NCBI GenBank assembly: GCA_019918135.1
Contig: WBZZ01006336.1
Location: 66,001 to 130,000, forward strand
DNA length: 64,000 bases
Direction: 5' to 3'
Source of the DNA: Paulinella micropora
Lineage: Eukaryota > Cercozoa > Imbricatea > Euglyphida > Paulinellidae
Shown: piece after piece, positions 20,229 to 29,183 of the stretch
Layout: each line of letters starts with the position of its first letter
Numbering within the stretch: the stretch's first letter is position 1
The notes under the pieces: generated by a model
Told to the model about the DNA's origin: nothing
Seen by the model: only the letters and a program-made list of their open reading frames with translations
Databases searched by the model: none
Made by a program: the position numbers and the translations under genes

Positions 20229-23105
20229 ATGTTCCAGCCAGCGGCGGCGGAAGCTGCTACACAGACTAGCAAGCGAGCCCTGCCGCCAGTCGAAAGCGAG
20301 TGCGATGTACTACTAGGTACCCCGCGCAAGCGCCCGTGCAGCCAAAAGGAGCCCGACGACGTAGTCTGGCTCGGCGAATACAGTTCGGGGAGTCCGTTTT
20401 CCCAGCCCCGCTACAATGACACGAACTGGAACAGCAAAGACGTCGTTGACGAGTTTCTCGTCATGCGGTGCGGCTCTGCTGGTGCCTCCCTCTATGCTGT
20501 CGAGCGCGGGCCGGAACAAGAAGGCCCGCATGTTTTTGAGCTGCAATACACGGGGCCTCCCGCAGACCCCTATCATCGGCGCCCTTGCTTGGCCCGCAGA
20601 GGCGTTTTCCACTATGCGGGAAATAATAACGCCAAAATCAGAGTTACCATTTACAGCCGCATCCTGAGTGTCTATTGCTGCAACACTGAATGCACAGCAC
20701 AAAAGTACCCGGAGCATTTCGATCTGGACGAGCTAGAAATAACAAAGGCTGCATGGCAACGGCAATGGGAGGCAGACTACGCAGAAGAGGAGGATTTCGA
20801 GAGCAATGACCCCGACGACAACGAGGAGCAGGAAGAACAAGAAGGAGACTACTTTGCAAGCTCGAGCTCAAGCAGCGACCCTCACGGGCAGCCCGCGTTG
20901 ACGGGCGGGTGTGAAGCTGCGACGGGCAGCTCTGCGCTTGAAAGCTGGTGCAGCAATCGTGAGGTTAGAACGTTTCTACGCGATGAACGCGACCATACCA
21001 GCGGCGTTTCCTTCGTTGTCAGGAGTAGGCCCGAACTTGGGCCAGGCAACTTTTACATCCAATACAAGGGGTCTCGTTGCCATCCATGCCCTGCCTACGC
21101 TGGCGTCTTTCATGTTTCGAATAACGCTTCAATCACCGCTCTTCCTAATACCCGCAGCTTGTCCATTTCTTGCAATGAAAAGGAGTGCTGCAAAAGGGGT
21201 TCGGATGTTTTTGAGCTGGCGCCAAAAGGAACAGAGGGAAAAGAAAATGAAGGACAGCAAGAAGACGCGGCCGACGGAGAGGGCGGAGCCCTTGGCCAGG
21301 ACGAGTCCGGCGAGGGGGCAGACGAGAAAGACTACATCGACATGCAAGAATATGAAGAGAAACTGAATGAACTACTGGCTCCGCTGCAAGATCCGACGAA
21401 GCCCGCACGTCGCTACATTGGGGAAAACCTTCCGAACATCGACCTTGACATCTACATTCAGAGCAAGAAGGATTGTATGAAAGAGGCCATTGACTTTTTC
21501 GTGTCTCACTGGCACGATGCAGCCAACGACGGACGACTGGTTAGGCCCCTGGACGAAAAACAAGCTCGTAGGCCGCCGGCAAAACTTTTTGAAGACGAGT
21601 ACGAAAGAGCTCGCGAAAAACTGATGGAGAGACTCACTCTTTTTTTGAATCCTTATCTGTGCGAGTTGAAGGCGATGGGCAAACGGCTTTATGCTGTTCT
21701 GGCAATGTCTTCAGATGGGAAAGAGAGGAAGTGGGTCATTGAAAACGAAAACGAGTTTTTACGCGGCGGTAAAACCTTTCCGCTTAAGATTCCGCCCCAA
21801 GCCATTCGCTGGTCTCCGGCCGCTAAAGCAGCTAAACAACCCCAAAACGTTGCCGTCAACAGGGCACCTAAGCAGCAAAGCACTACCGCCCCAACCCTTC
21901 TTCGCAGCAACGTGATTCGCGTCTGGTCGGAGAACCCTAATCATCGCTGGGCAAATTCGATGGAGAACTTTTTTACTGTGCAAGACGAAGAGCTGAACAA
22001 CGCACGATCCAGTGCATACCGCTCGACCTATCTGAACGCATTCACGGGTTTCAGGGTCCCGCCCGCCCAGATAGAGGCTTTCATGGAGGCGCGGGGGCTC
22101 GACGATAACGCCATGTTCGGCCTCGCACAACCACTCCGGGAATACATGCACGACGTGTTGGCTGGGGGAGTCACACAAATGTATCTTTACATGCAAAAGT
22201 GGTTCAAGACCTTATTAATATTAAGAGATGGCATCAAACCAGAGCAGGCGCTGGTCTTCATTTCTTTGCCAGGAGCGGGCAAGAGCACACTCGTCGACCT
22301 TCTGACCCGAGTAGTCGGAGCCAACTGGGTTTTTAAAAGCAGCAAGCCAGAGGAAGTTTTTGGCAAACATAACTCACAGCTAGCGGGCAAGATCCTGGTG
22401 GTTTCGGAGGAGGCCGTTCACTTGACCAACAAGCAGGGCTCTAACACAATCAAGGACATAATTACCAGTAAAACACAGAACATCAACGCCAAGTTCTTGC
22501 CCATCTACACGGTCTCGAACAAGGCAGGCTATATGTTTTTATCAAACCATGAAGATACAGTGAAGATTGAGAGAGGCGAACGACGCTACATCTTTCCGCC
22601 CGTCTCCAACCGATTTGCCTGCCGTACGGGCACGCCGGCTTGTAAGGAGTACTTCGCTCGACTAGCCTCTCTGCCCGACGAAGTAATTGCTTGGCACTTC
22701 TTTCTTTACGTGGACCCTCAGGTCGATAAGATAGACCTGAGACAGGATGCGGAATACAACACTGAGGTCTTTTGGCGGAGCTCCTACGCTAGCTCCCCCA
22801 TGCATGTCCAATATTTCTATGAAAAGATTACCACCGCCGAAGGCTATAACGCAGAGAAAGGCTCGGTGGCGCACTGGGGAGCTAAGCTGTGGCGGGATCG
22901 TTACAATGAGTGGTGTCGCGGCAATCGCCGCGGGTCCTACACTGGGGTAGACTGGCTGCGCTTCACGCGGGACCTGGCCTTTTATTTTAGGTGGGACGCA
23001 CAAGCAGACAGGCTACTTGCAACTCTTTCACAAGAAGAGCAACAGCAGCACTGTCGCGCCCAAATCATGGGTATGCATGCCCGGGCAGAGGGCATGCTTG
23101 AGTAG
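20229..23105 (+). CDS. Superfamily 3 (D5-like) helicase fused to two copies of the viral module
   Basis: 958 residues from the ATG at 20229. The C-terminal third is an SF3 helicase as in NCLDV D5 and P4-type primase-helicases. It shows Walker A LPGAGKST (about residue 682), a Walker B-like ILVVSEEA strand (about 722), and motif C with the downstream arginine (YMFLSNHEDT, then ERGERRYIFP, about 766-786). Upstream it carries two copies of the module seen in the HNH proteins (residues about 67-162 and 238-330, with CHPCPAYAGVFH in the second) and the shared middle domain (LMERLTLFLNPYLCELKA, SNVIRVWSENPNHR). No primase catalytic motif is recognised. Expected role: unwinding virus DNA during replication. 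Fully open despite its length. Confidence 0.85.
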   Translation: MFQPAAAEAATQTSKRALPPVESECDVLLGTPRKRPCSQKEPDDVVWLGEYSSGSPFSQPRYNDTNWNSKDVVDEFLVMRCGSAGASLYAVERGPEQEGPHVFELQYTGPPADPYHRRPCLARRGVFHYAGNNNAKIRVTIYSRILSVYCCNTECTAQKYPEHFDLDELEITKAAWQRQWEADYAEEEDFESNDPDDNEEQEEQEGDYFASSSSSSDPHGQPALTGGCEAATGSSALESWCSNREVRTFLRDERDHTSGVSFVVRSRPELGPGNFYIQYKGSRCHPCPAYAGVFHVSNNASITALPNTRSLSISCNEKECCKRGSDVFELAPKGTEGKENEGQQEDAADGEGGALGQDESGEGADEKDYIDMQEYEEKLNELLAPLQDPTKPARRYIGENLPNIDLDIYIQSKKDCMKEAIDFFVSHWHDAANDGRLVRPLDEKQARRPPAKLFEDEYERAREKLMERLTLFLNPYLCELKAMGKRLYAVLAMSSDGKERKWVIENENEFLRGGKTFPLKIPPQAIRWSPAAKAAKQPQNVAVNRAPKQQSTTAPTLLRSNVIRVWSENPNHRWANSMENFFTVQDEELNNARSSAYRSTYLNAFTGFRVPPAQIEAFMEARGLDDNAMFGLAQPLREYMHDVLAGGVTQMYLYMQKWFKTLLILRDGIKPEQALVFISLPGAGKSTLVDLLTRVVGANWVFKSSKPEEVFGKHNSQLAGKILVVSEEAVHLTNKQGSNTIKDIITSKTQNINAKFLPIYTVSNKAGYMFLSNHEDTVKIERGERRYIFPPVSNRFACRTGTPACKEYFARLASLPDEVIAWHFFLYVDPQVDKIDLRQDAEYNTEVFWRSSYASSPMHVQYFYEKITTAEGYNAEKGSVAHWGAKLWRDRYNEWCRGNRRGSYTGVDWLRFTRDLAFYFRWDAQADRLLATLSQEEQQQHCRAQIMGMHARAEGMLE

Positions 23106-24401
23106 AAAGCGAACTGGCTCTTTTAGAGCGTGAAATTTTGTAAGTTTCCATTAAAGACACGTTTTTTTTTTGTATACCGCATCAAGCCTCAGCTAGTTTC
23201 CTTGGCTGGTTTCCTGGTCCATTACATAATACGCCAAGCCACTGCAATTAGGAGCGAGGGTCGGAAATGAAATAACGTTCAGGCTGTTGTAGAAAACACA
23301 CATTATTCTTTGTTCTGCTCTCCAAACGCGCGACTCCACACACACACACTCTCTCTCTCCATCCTTCCCCCCCCCCCCTCCCTCCACTTGCCTCCTCCCC
23401 GCCCCCCCCCCCCCCACCCCTACGGACAGGCGCACTCTCCCTCCCCCTTGCCCCCCCTTTCTCTCCCTTTCACCCTTTCCTACTCTTACTCTCCCTCTTG
23501 TACACAAATTTCAGATTTTCACTATTTTCATATCGACCACCCGGGATTTACGTTGGGCCGGAAATTACAGGTAGAAACGGATCTTCACTGCTTTTAGGTT
23601 CTTTTCCCGCGGGTTTTTAGGGAAGGTCCTCCGGGCCGGCTTTCAGTAACGGCTGACGTAGCTCCCTACATGTTAACCGTTTCTAACGTTTTTTCGAGGG
23701 CAATTTTCGATAACCCCCCCCCCCCCTATAAAAGGTGCAAGCAGTGCAAAAGTGCAAAAAAGAGATGAATTTTGGTAGGCCGGGAAGGAAGAGAAAAGGC
23801 AAATAACTTTTTTATATATCTATACGTTTTAGCAAGTATAGATATAAGAAAGTTACTATTGTAAAAGGTAGAAAGGGTATCCGCCCTATCAGAATTCATT
23901 TTTTGTTGTTGCACTTTTGCACTGCTTGCATCCTTTTTAGGGGGGGGGGCTCCCAAAAATCGCCCCCCAGAAAAACGTTAGAAAACCGTTAGTACGTAGG
24001 GGCTACGTCGGCCGTTACATTTCAAAAAAGAGGGGAGAATTTAACGGTCGTTTTCCCGTGAGGTAAGCGGCGTCCGGTTTTTTCCGGCGGAAGAGAGATC
24101 ATGTGGCGAGAAAAGAGGGGGAGCCCCCCCCCCCCCAGGAGTGTGCGCCCAAAAAAAGGGCAGGCGCAAGGGTCAATTTTGTGCAGAAGGACTCAAGGGA
24201 AAAAAAAGCTGCAGGCGCAAGGGGTCTAAGTAAGGACCACACTTAGCCAGGACCACGAAATTCTTTGCACAGAAATTATTTTCTTTAATAAATACAAACC
24301 TTTTTTGGCAGCAAATCATCAAGTCCTCTCTCTCTTTCACCCGTGGCTCGGCCTGCGCGAGCAGCCTAATAGGCTTTTTGGCAAACTAGACGGCAGGAGT
24401 T
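23106..24401. other. 1.3 kb gene-free region holding a large palindrome
   Basis: Between the SF3 helicase and the next minus-strand gene. It contains pyrimidine tracts with CA and CT repeats (23330-23500), the palindrome at 23641-24023, a C-run at 24124-24137 and two copies of a GCAGGCGCAAGGG-type segment (24161-24180 and 24209-24226). No open frame with protein-like character. Location beside the helicase makes an origin conceivable. Confidence 0.6.
23641..24023. repeat. Long imperfect inverted repeat (arms about 132 bp, nested inner palindrome)
   Basis: The left arm (23641-23773) and right arm (23892-24023) are reverse complements with scattered mismatches. Matching stretches include GTAACGGCTGACGTAG with GTAACGGCCGACGTAG, CTAACGTTTTT with itself, a C-run in both arms, and GCAAGCAGTGCAAAAGTGCAA. 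The AT-rich centre has its own inverted repeat (AACTTTTTTATATATCTATA at about 23806-23825 against TATAGATATAAGAAAGTT at 23838-23855). TATAAAAGG sits in the left arm. It may be a replication origin hairpin or a foldback/MITE-type element. Confidence 0.85.
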
Positions 24402-25241
24402 TTACTCCCGCGACCTCTTGCCCTGCGAGCGGCGCCTGTGCTTGAGCACGTCCATCTGTGCTTCTACCACCATGCGGTACGTTTTCGGTACGACTAGCTT
24501 GCATACTCGGCGGGACAGCACTATCAAAGTCTCGTTGTCCGCCATGTCCATGCTGCCCTGAAAGAGTTCCCGCAGGTTGAACTCTCTGTTTACATAGGCG
24601 AGCCCCTTGTGCAGCTTACGTGAAGGGACCTCCATTACCAAAGACAGCACGTCACGCTTTACCACCTCCCAGCTTGACCATTCCTTACCGCCCAGCAGTC
24701 CGTAGAACACGAGGCTGTTTAACTTATCCTGAGCGGTAGGGGGCGGAACCTGCGCCGCCACGACGCCCCGGAACGCGCGAGACACGCGCGACAGCCCCGC
24801 CGCTATTCGGTAGTAAGCTGCCCGCGCGTCGGCCAAGCCCGGGGTGTGTCCGCCCAGCACGTAAGACACCACCAGCCCGAGCGCCGCGGGACATACCGCC
24901 TTGTCCACTGCTATCGGCGGCCTCGCGGCCAACGTGCGCAAAGAACACAGCTCTTTATGCAACTCCGGCAAAGGTAGCCGCTCTAACCTCGCGCGCTTTT
25001 TCACGCCAGCCCGGGACAGCTGCCCGTTGAGTTCACGGCATTCGGCCAGCCAAGCGCGCTTCTGGGCAGTAATCGACTTTTTCCGAAGAGGCGCAGCGCT
25101 GGGCACAACCTCCGCTGGCCTGGGCAAATCTCCCTTTTTGTCTTCCGTTAATATTGTCCCTAATATAGGGAAAGACTCGGAGGGAGAGGAAGGTGGAAGG
25201 CGCAGGGCGACAAAATGGGCTATGGCACCTCCGATTTCCAT
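24402..25241 (-). CDS. Conserved-looking protein of unknown function
   Basis: 279 residues from the ATG at 25241, fully open. Basic at both ends: RKKSITAQKRAWL near residue 53 and a HRRRSQGKRSRE tail that could act in nuclear targeting. The centre is a predicted helical domain (LGLVVSYVLGG, AAGLSRVSRAFRGVVAA) loosely reminiscent of an F-box-like fold, which I do not assert. No signal peptide or membrane segment. A G/C palindrome (25338-25366) lies 100 bp upstream. Confidence 0.6.
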   Translation of the reverse strand: MEIGGAIAHFVALRLPPSSPSESFPILGTILTEDKKGDLPRPAEVVPSAAPLRKKSITAQKRAWLAECRELNGQLSRAGVKKRARLERLPLPELHKELCSLRTLAARPPIAVDKAVCPAALGLVVSYVLGGHTPGLADARAAYYRIAAGLSRVSRAFRGVVAAQVPPPTAQDKLNSLVFYGLLGGKEWSSWEVVKRDVLSLVMEVPSRKLHKGLAYVNREFNLRELFQGSMDMADNETLIVLSRRVCKLVVPKTYRMVVEAQMDVLKHRRRSQGKRSRE

Positions 25242-25337
25242 ATTTTGTTTTTGTCCCCTTTCTGTCTTTAAACCCCCGCCTTCCTTTTCTGCCGCTTGAG
25301 TCCAAAAAATTGGAGGTTGGAGCGAAAGTCAAGGGGC

Positions 25338-25366
25338 GAGGGGGATGGGGGGCGCCCCCCCTCCCT
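25338..25366. promoter_or_regulatory. G/C palindrome upstream of the gene at 24402-25241
   Basis: The core GGGGGGCGCCCCCC is a perfect palindrome, extended by GGGGAT on one side and CTCCC on the other. It is 100-125 bp upstream of the minus-strand start codon. Confidence 0.65.
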
Positions 25367-25368
25367 TG

Positions 25369-25392
25369 CCCAGCCCGCGCAAGCGGGCTGGG
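25369..25392 (-). terminator. Perfect 10 bp hairpin downstream of the gene at 25456-26291
   Basis: CCCAGCCCGC, loop GCAA, GCGGGCTGGG. It lies 64 bp beyond the stop of the minus-strand gene. A very similar CAGCCCGCGCTT hairpin follows the glycoprotein gene at 51165-51191. The terminator or RNA-processing role is inferred from position. Confidence 0.45.
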
Positions 25393-25455
25393 AGTAATCA
25401 TTTTTTCTTTTATTAAAAAAAATTAATGACTGGCTGGCTTTCCGTCAATTTTTTT

Positions 25456-26291
25456 TTAGTTTCGTTTGAAGAGAGCGTCATTCGCTGCTTGAAAGCATAT
25501 CACAACCTTTTGAACCCATTCCATGTTCCTGCCATACTGTTCTTGCAGACTCGTCCTGGCTCTCTCGGACACGGGCTGTGGGTTCGGTTCGGTCTGGAGA
25601 TTTTCAGTCACCACATCCAATTCATACCCGCTTGTTGTGCTGTTGTTCAAAGGTCGAACCCTAGATTCGAACCTGTACCTTGCTAGATCGTGTCCCAGGT
25701 TCTCTTCCTTGAGCTTGTCCACGATGCTTGCTCGTGCTGGATCTAGCTTGGCTTCGTCAGGAAATGCCTGCTGCCAAAAAATATCTTGCACTTTCTGCAC
25801 GCCTATTTCAACGTCTGGACCGTAGCCGGAATATTCCTTGGCGTAGTAAAAGATCAGTGCAGACATAATCTTAACCAGCAAGAGAGGACCAGACTTGAAT
25901 TTCCTGGTCTTGTTGGCGATTACATTATATGCAGCAAACTCGACCAGAGTCTGGGGGTAACTCCCCGCCCGATGCACTTGACGGTTTTGCCATCAGGTGC
26001 ACAAAAACTGAGCTCAGCCTCAATTCTGTCTGAATCTTTGAGCCGTTTGCAAGCACCAAGCAGTTGTTCATCTACCCAATCCACTAACAGCTCGAAATTG
26101 CCGTAGGTCTTAAAACCGTACCAAATCACATAATCTGACAAACTCGATCCGCACGCCTCGCGCAGCATTTGTTGGATAAGTCTCATGCCGGGGCCGTCTT
26201 CTGAGTCCCTATACAAACCAGCCAGAATCGCCTTCCTTCTTTTCGGGTCTACAACAGAAGGCTTTGACACGTTCTCGTTGGTCAGATCCAT
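25456..26291 (-). pseudogene. Unknown protein with one frameshift
   Basis: The first part reads from the ATG at 26291 (MDLTNENVSK), or from a GTG at 26381. It reaches a GGGGCGGGG-type run near 25965, where sense moves into the frame ending at 25456 (overlap of the segments 26381-25920 and 25977-25456). Continuous, it would be about 278 residues, mixed helical, without signal peptide or recognised domain. Features such as YVIWYGFKTYGNFELLVDWV and LVKIMSALIFYYAKEYSG look like a globular fold. The break at a G/C run may be a sequencing error. Confidence 0.55.
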
Positions 26292-26466
26292 AGCCAACGA
26301 AACCGTGCCTCCTTCTTTATTTCCGGTCGATCCGTCATCATCGTGTGACTGTGATTGTGTTCGTGTCGTTTGCGAGTGCACGACGGATGTGCCATTTCTT
26401 GGTCCGTGGGCAGTTTTCTGAGAGGGGGGAGGTCAGCTTGCCACAGAGGGGAAAGAGAGGGACGGA

Positions 26467-26504
26467 GGGGGGGGGGGGGGGGGGGCGCACCCCCCCCCCC
26501 CCCT
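26467..26504. promoter_or_regulatory. G19-CGCA-C15 palindrome
   Basis: One of the longest G/C tract pairs in the window, about 175 bp upstream of the minus-strand ATG at 26291. The tract lengths are likely to be approximate in any assembly. Confidence 0.65.
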
Positions 26505-26676
26505 CTGTTGCCGGTTTTTTTATTTACCTGGGCGGAGCCCCCCAAGGAATGACAATATTAATACTGATGATGATAGTAAAAAAAATTTAATATTATTAAA
26601 AATATTTAATGACTGGATGGTAGCTGTACCAGCGCTGAGGCGCACTCGCGCCCACGCTTTGTGGGTACTGTCCTAG

Positions 26677-28470
26677 CTAGTTGAGGCGAAGCAGGTGCAC
26701 TACTGCCATATGTGCGCGCAGGCCCTGTTCTGAGTGAAAAAGGCGTTTGCGTCCTCTGTAGCCAGGCACGGGTGCCGGGCACATTAAGCACGGGAAGAGG
26801 GTGAGCTGCGGAGGCTGGGCGACAAACGGGAAGGTGTGCGCAGGGAAGCTCAGCAGGGGCTGCTGCCACTGTCGCTGCTGCTGCTGCTGTCGCTGCTGTC
26901 GCTGCTGCTGCTGCTGCTGCTGTCGCTGCTGCTGCTGCTGCTGCTGTTGCTGCTGTTGCTGCTGTTGCTGCTGCTGCTGCTGCTGTCGCTGCTGTTGCTG
27001 CTGCTGCTGCTGCTGCGTGGCGGGGGGGACTTCTTGGACGAGTAGGGGCTGCGCAGGAGCAGGGGGGAGGAGAGGGGTTTGGTCGCTGTCCCCGTCAGGC
27101 ACCACTACGTAGGGCTTTCGCGCTCGAAGCTCGATGGCGGGGAAGCACTTGCTGATGGCCTCCGAGAGGGAGGCGCCGTGGCAGAAACGCAGGATCGTGC
27201 TGGTGAGGGGGCTGGTGAGGGAGGTGAACCACGCGAGAGGCACCGGCTTCTCGAAGCCACAGAGCACGGCGTGTTGGCGAATGGGGACGATGGGCTTCTC
27301 GGCCACAGCGGACCTGACGCCACAGGAGGCGAGGATGACGTTGACCCTTGCGCGCGAGCTGTACTTGGCGAATGTTTGGACTGCGCCGGAAAGAGCAAGT
27401 AAGGCAGACCCCACGGGGACCACGTCACCAGTGGCCGTGATAAAGTTGCCACGCTCGTCGCTGTGGCAAGGGATGACGAAAAGCACCTGGAGGTGGTCGG
27501 CGGCGTAGGTCTGCGCGAACTCCAGGTTGTTGAAGTCGGGCTCGATCAGCTTGGCTAGTTGGGCAGACAGGGTGGCTTCGTTGTGCCAGCGCAGCAGGAC
27601 CGGAGCGACACCAAACCCCGGCGGGTAGACGGTGTCTTTGTGTCCGTAGGGCAGCAAGAACGGGCGCATGAAGAGCTCGACGTCCTGTGCCTCTTGGGCG
27701 AGGCGTTTGTACTTGTTGCTGCGCTTGGGCGGTCCGGGGCAGAAGCCGTTGAGAACTACCACGAGGGTCGGCCGAAAAGGCGAAGGGGGCAACAGGTAGT
27801 CGGCGGCGCGGGGCAGCTTCTGGCAGGCGGCGCAAACAAAGGTGCGGGCGTAGTGAGTCCATTCATGGCGGCGCGCTTCGGTGCTCGAGGGATCTACTTC
27901 GGCCACCACACAGCGTGAGCAAAAGGCTGCGCCACAGCCTTGCTGTTTCGCTGAACCCCCGTCGCCGCAGGTAGCCAGCCCTTCACCCCCGCAGGACACG
28001 CACACAAGCCCCTTGGCCAGCAGGGTGCGACCGTTGAGCCGGTTGCGCCCGGTTTCCAGGCTACAGAAGATGGGGGGTGTGTCCTCTAATTCCGAGCCGG
28101 GGACTGTGCACCCCAGGTACGCGACTGGCTGCGGGTACGAGGTCGCGCCACCCTCTACCGACGTAATCGCACAGAGGCGGATCCGCCCGGGGTGCTCGGG
28201 GTCCGTCAAGGGAAACGCAGAACATCGGATAGAATCCACCGCGTAGCTCCTCACGGGCCCCTTGGCCAGCAGCGGGGCGCGGATGATGTTTTCCTCCGCA
28301 GTGCTAAGCACATACAACACACACACAAAGTGGCAAAGGCCGAAAAGCAGAAAATGTTGGGTCAAAAAGGACTTACAGTCGCTGTTTTGAAAGTCTTTCT
28401 TCCTGGAGGTCGCGAGTGTTCCGGCGGCTATGCGTAGTAGTGGCCAGCTTACCTGAACCTGTGCGCCCAC
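26677..28470 (-). CDS. Caspase/CHAT-like protein with zinc-binding region and poly-Q
   Basis: Open frame of 597 codons without an early ATG. The first codon at 28470 is GTG, so the true start is unresolved. Possible splice donors CAG|GTAAGC (28452) and ACT|GTAAGT (28376) and an acceptor TTAG (28304) suggest a spliced 5' end. A TATAATTTATAG box lies at 28488-28500. Order of parts: a Cys/His cluster (CVSCGGEG, FCSRC, CAAC); a region whose layout matches CHAT/caspase folds, with His at 27463-27465 (VIPCHSDERGNF), Cys at 27322-27324 (VILASCGVR) 47 residues later, then a helix-strand tail (FCHGASLSEAISK); a glutamine-rich stretch (26858-27016); and a C-terminal C2H2-type motif (CLMC, then HMAVVH). 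Protease function is inference from the H-C pattern. Confidence 0.55.
   Translation of the reverse strand: MGAQVQVSWPLLRIAAGTLATSRKKDFQNSDCKSFLTQHFLLFGLCHFVCVLYVLSTAEENIIRAPLLAKGPVRSYAVDSIRCSAFPLTDPEHPGRIRLCAITSVEGGATSYPQPVAYLGCTVPGSELEDTPPIFCSLETGRNRLNGRTLLAKGLVCVSCGGEGLATCGDGGSAKQQGCGAAFCSRCVVAEVDPSSTEARRHEWTHYARTFVCAACQKLPRAADYLLPPSPFRPTLVVVLNGFCPGPPKRSNKYKRLAQEAQDVELFMRPFLLPYGHKDTVYPPGFGVAPVLLRWHNEATLSAQLAKLIEPDFNNLEFAQTYAADHLQVLFVIPCHSDERGNFITATGDVVPVGSALLALSGAVQTFAKYSSRARVNVILASCGVRSAVAEKPIVPIRQHAVLCGFEKPVPLAWFTSLTSPLTSTILRFCHGASLSEAISKCFPAIELRARKPYVVVPDGDSDQTPLLPPAPAQPLLVQEVPPATQQQQQQQQQRQQQQQQQQQQQQQQQQQQQQRQQQQQQQRQQRQQQQQRQWQQPLLSFPAHTFPFVAQPPQLTLFPCLMCPAPVPGYRGRKRLFHSEQGLRAHMAVVHLLRLN
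26858..27016. repeat. CTG/CAG trinucleotide repeat
   Basis: Interrupted CTG repeat on the plus strand, giving about 45 Gln with scattered Arg in the minus-strand protein. Interruptions by CGT and TTG make it an old or stabilised tract. Confidence 0.9.
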
Positions 28471-29183
28471 CGGCTTTGGTGGCCAGCTATAAATTATAAT
28501 ATTACGTACGTAACAACAAGGGGAAAAGCCAAGAGGGCAAGAACAAGGGGGAAAAGCCCAGTGGGTTATAGCATTACATGATAGCGAGGTGCTTTGCCTC
28601 CAGTCGACTTCCTTGCAGTCTGCTTGGTGCGTGCCATACGGAGCTTCTACCCTCTTGCGTAGCCCGCCCTAGGCAGAATACAGAAAAGGGGGCAGCATTA
28701 AGGTCCAACACAACCCAACCCGCAAGCGGCCTGGAGAGAGAGACAGACAGACAGACAGAGAGAGAGAGAGATAGAGAGAGGCAGCGCGTAGCAAAGCATG
28801 TTGGTTTTGTTGTGCCATGTCTAGGAATTATTGCTGTTTATTTGTTGTGCCTATGTCTGCTCTTGCCTCTGTTTGACATTTGCTGTCTCTGTTTCCTTGG
28901 TCTCCAATGGACTGGGTAGTTTACACCATGACTGCCCAGCCCTCGGCTGCGCGCGTTCTTTTGTGGCTCTGTGAGCAAAGGTTCGGGGGGGGGGGGGGGG
29001 GGGAGGGCGGTGTGGATACCATCCAACAACAACATGATCGTCACTACTGCTAAGTCGGAGCAGCCACCGACGCCTATGGGAAAGGCGGAAGTCCTGCAAC
29101 TGTGACTCCGGCCACCCGAGAACCCGAAGACAGACTAGAAAAAGAAATGTGTGTGCGTGTGTTTGATTCTGTCTCTAGAAGAA
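28471..29183. promoter_or_regulatory. Divergent intergenic region, 0.7 kb
   Basis: Lies between a minus-strand and a plus-strand gene. It contains the TATAATTTATAG box (28488-28500), a GACA/GA microsatellite (28737-28782) and a G-run of 19 (28984-29003). Small open frames here are low-complexity and unsupported. Confidence 0.5.

Noticed and set aside
23726-23956. A 76-residue minus-strand protein within the large palindrome
   Set aside because: Its sequence is dictated by the inverted repeat and shows no domain; the mirrored strand gives only a short frame.
26801-27112. Plus-strand Cys- and Leu-repeat frames over the CTG tract
   Set aside because: Shadows of the trinucleotide repeat; the minus-strand frame is long and non-repetitive on both sides.
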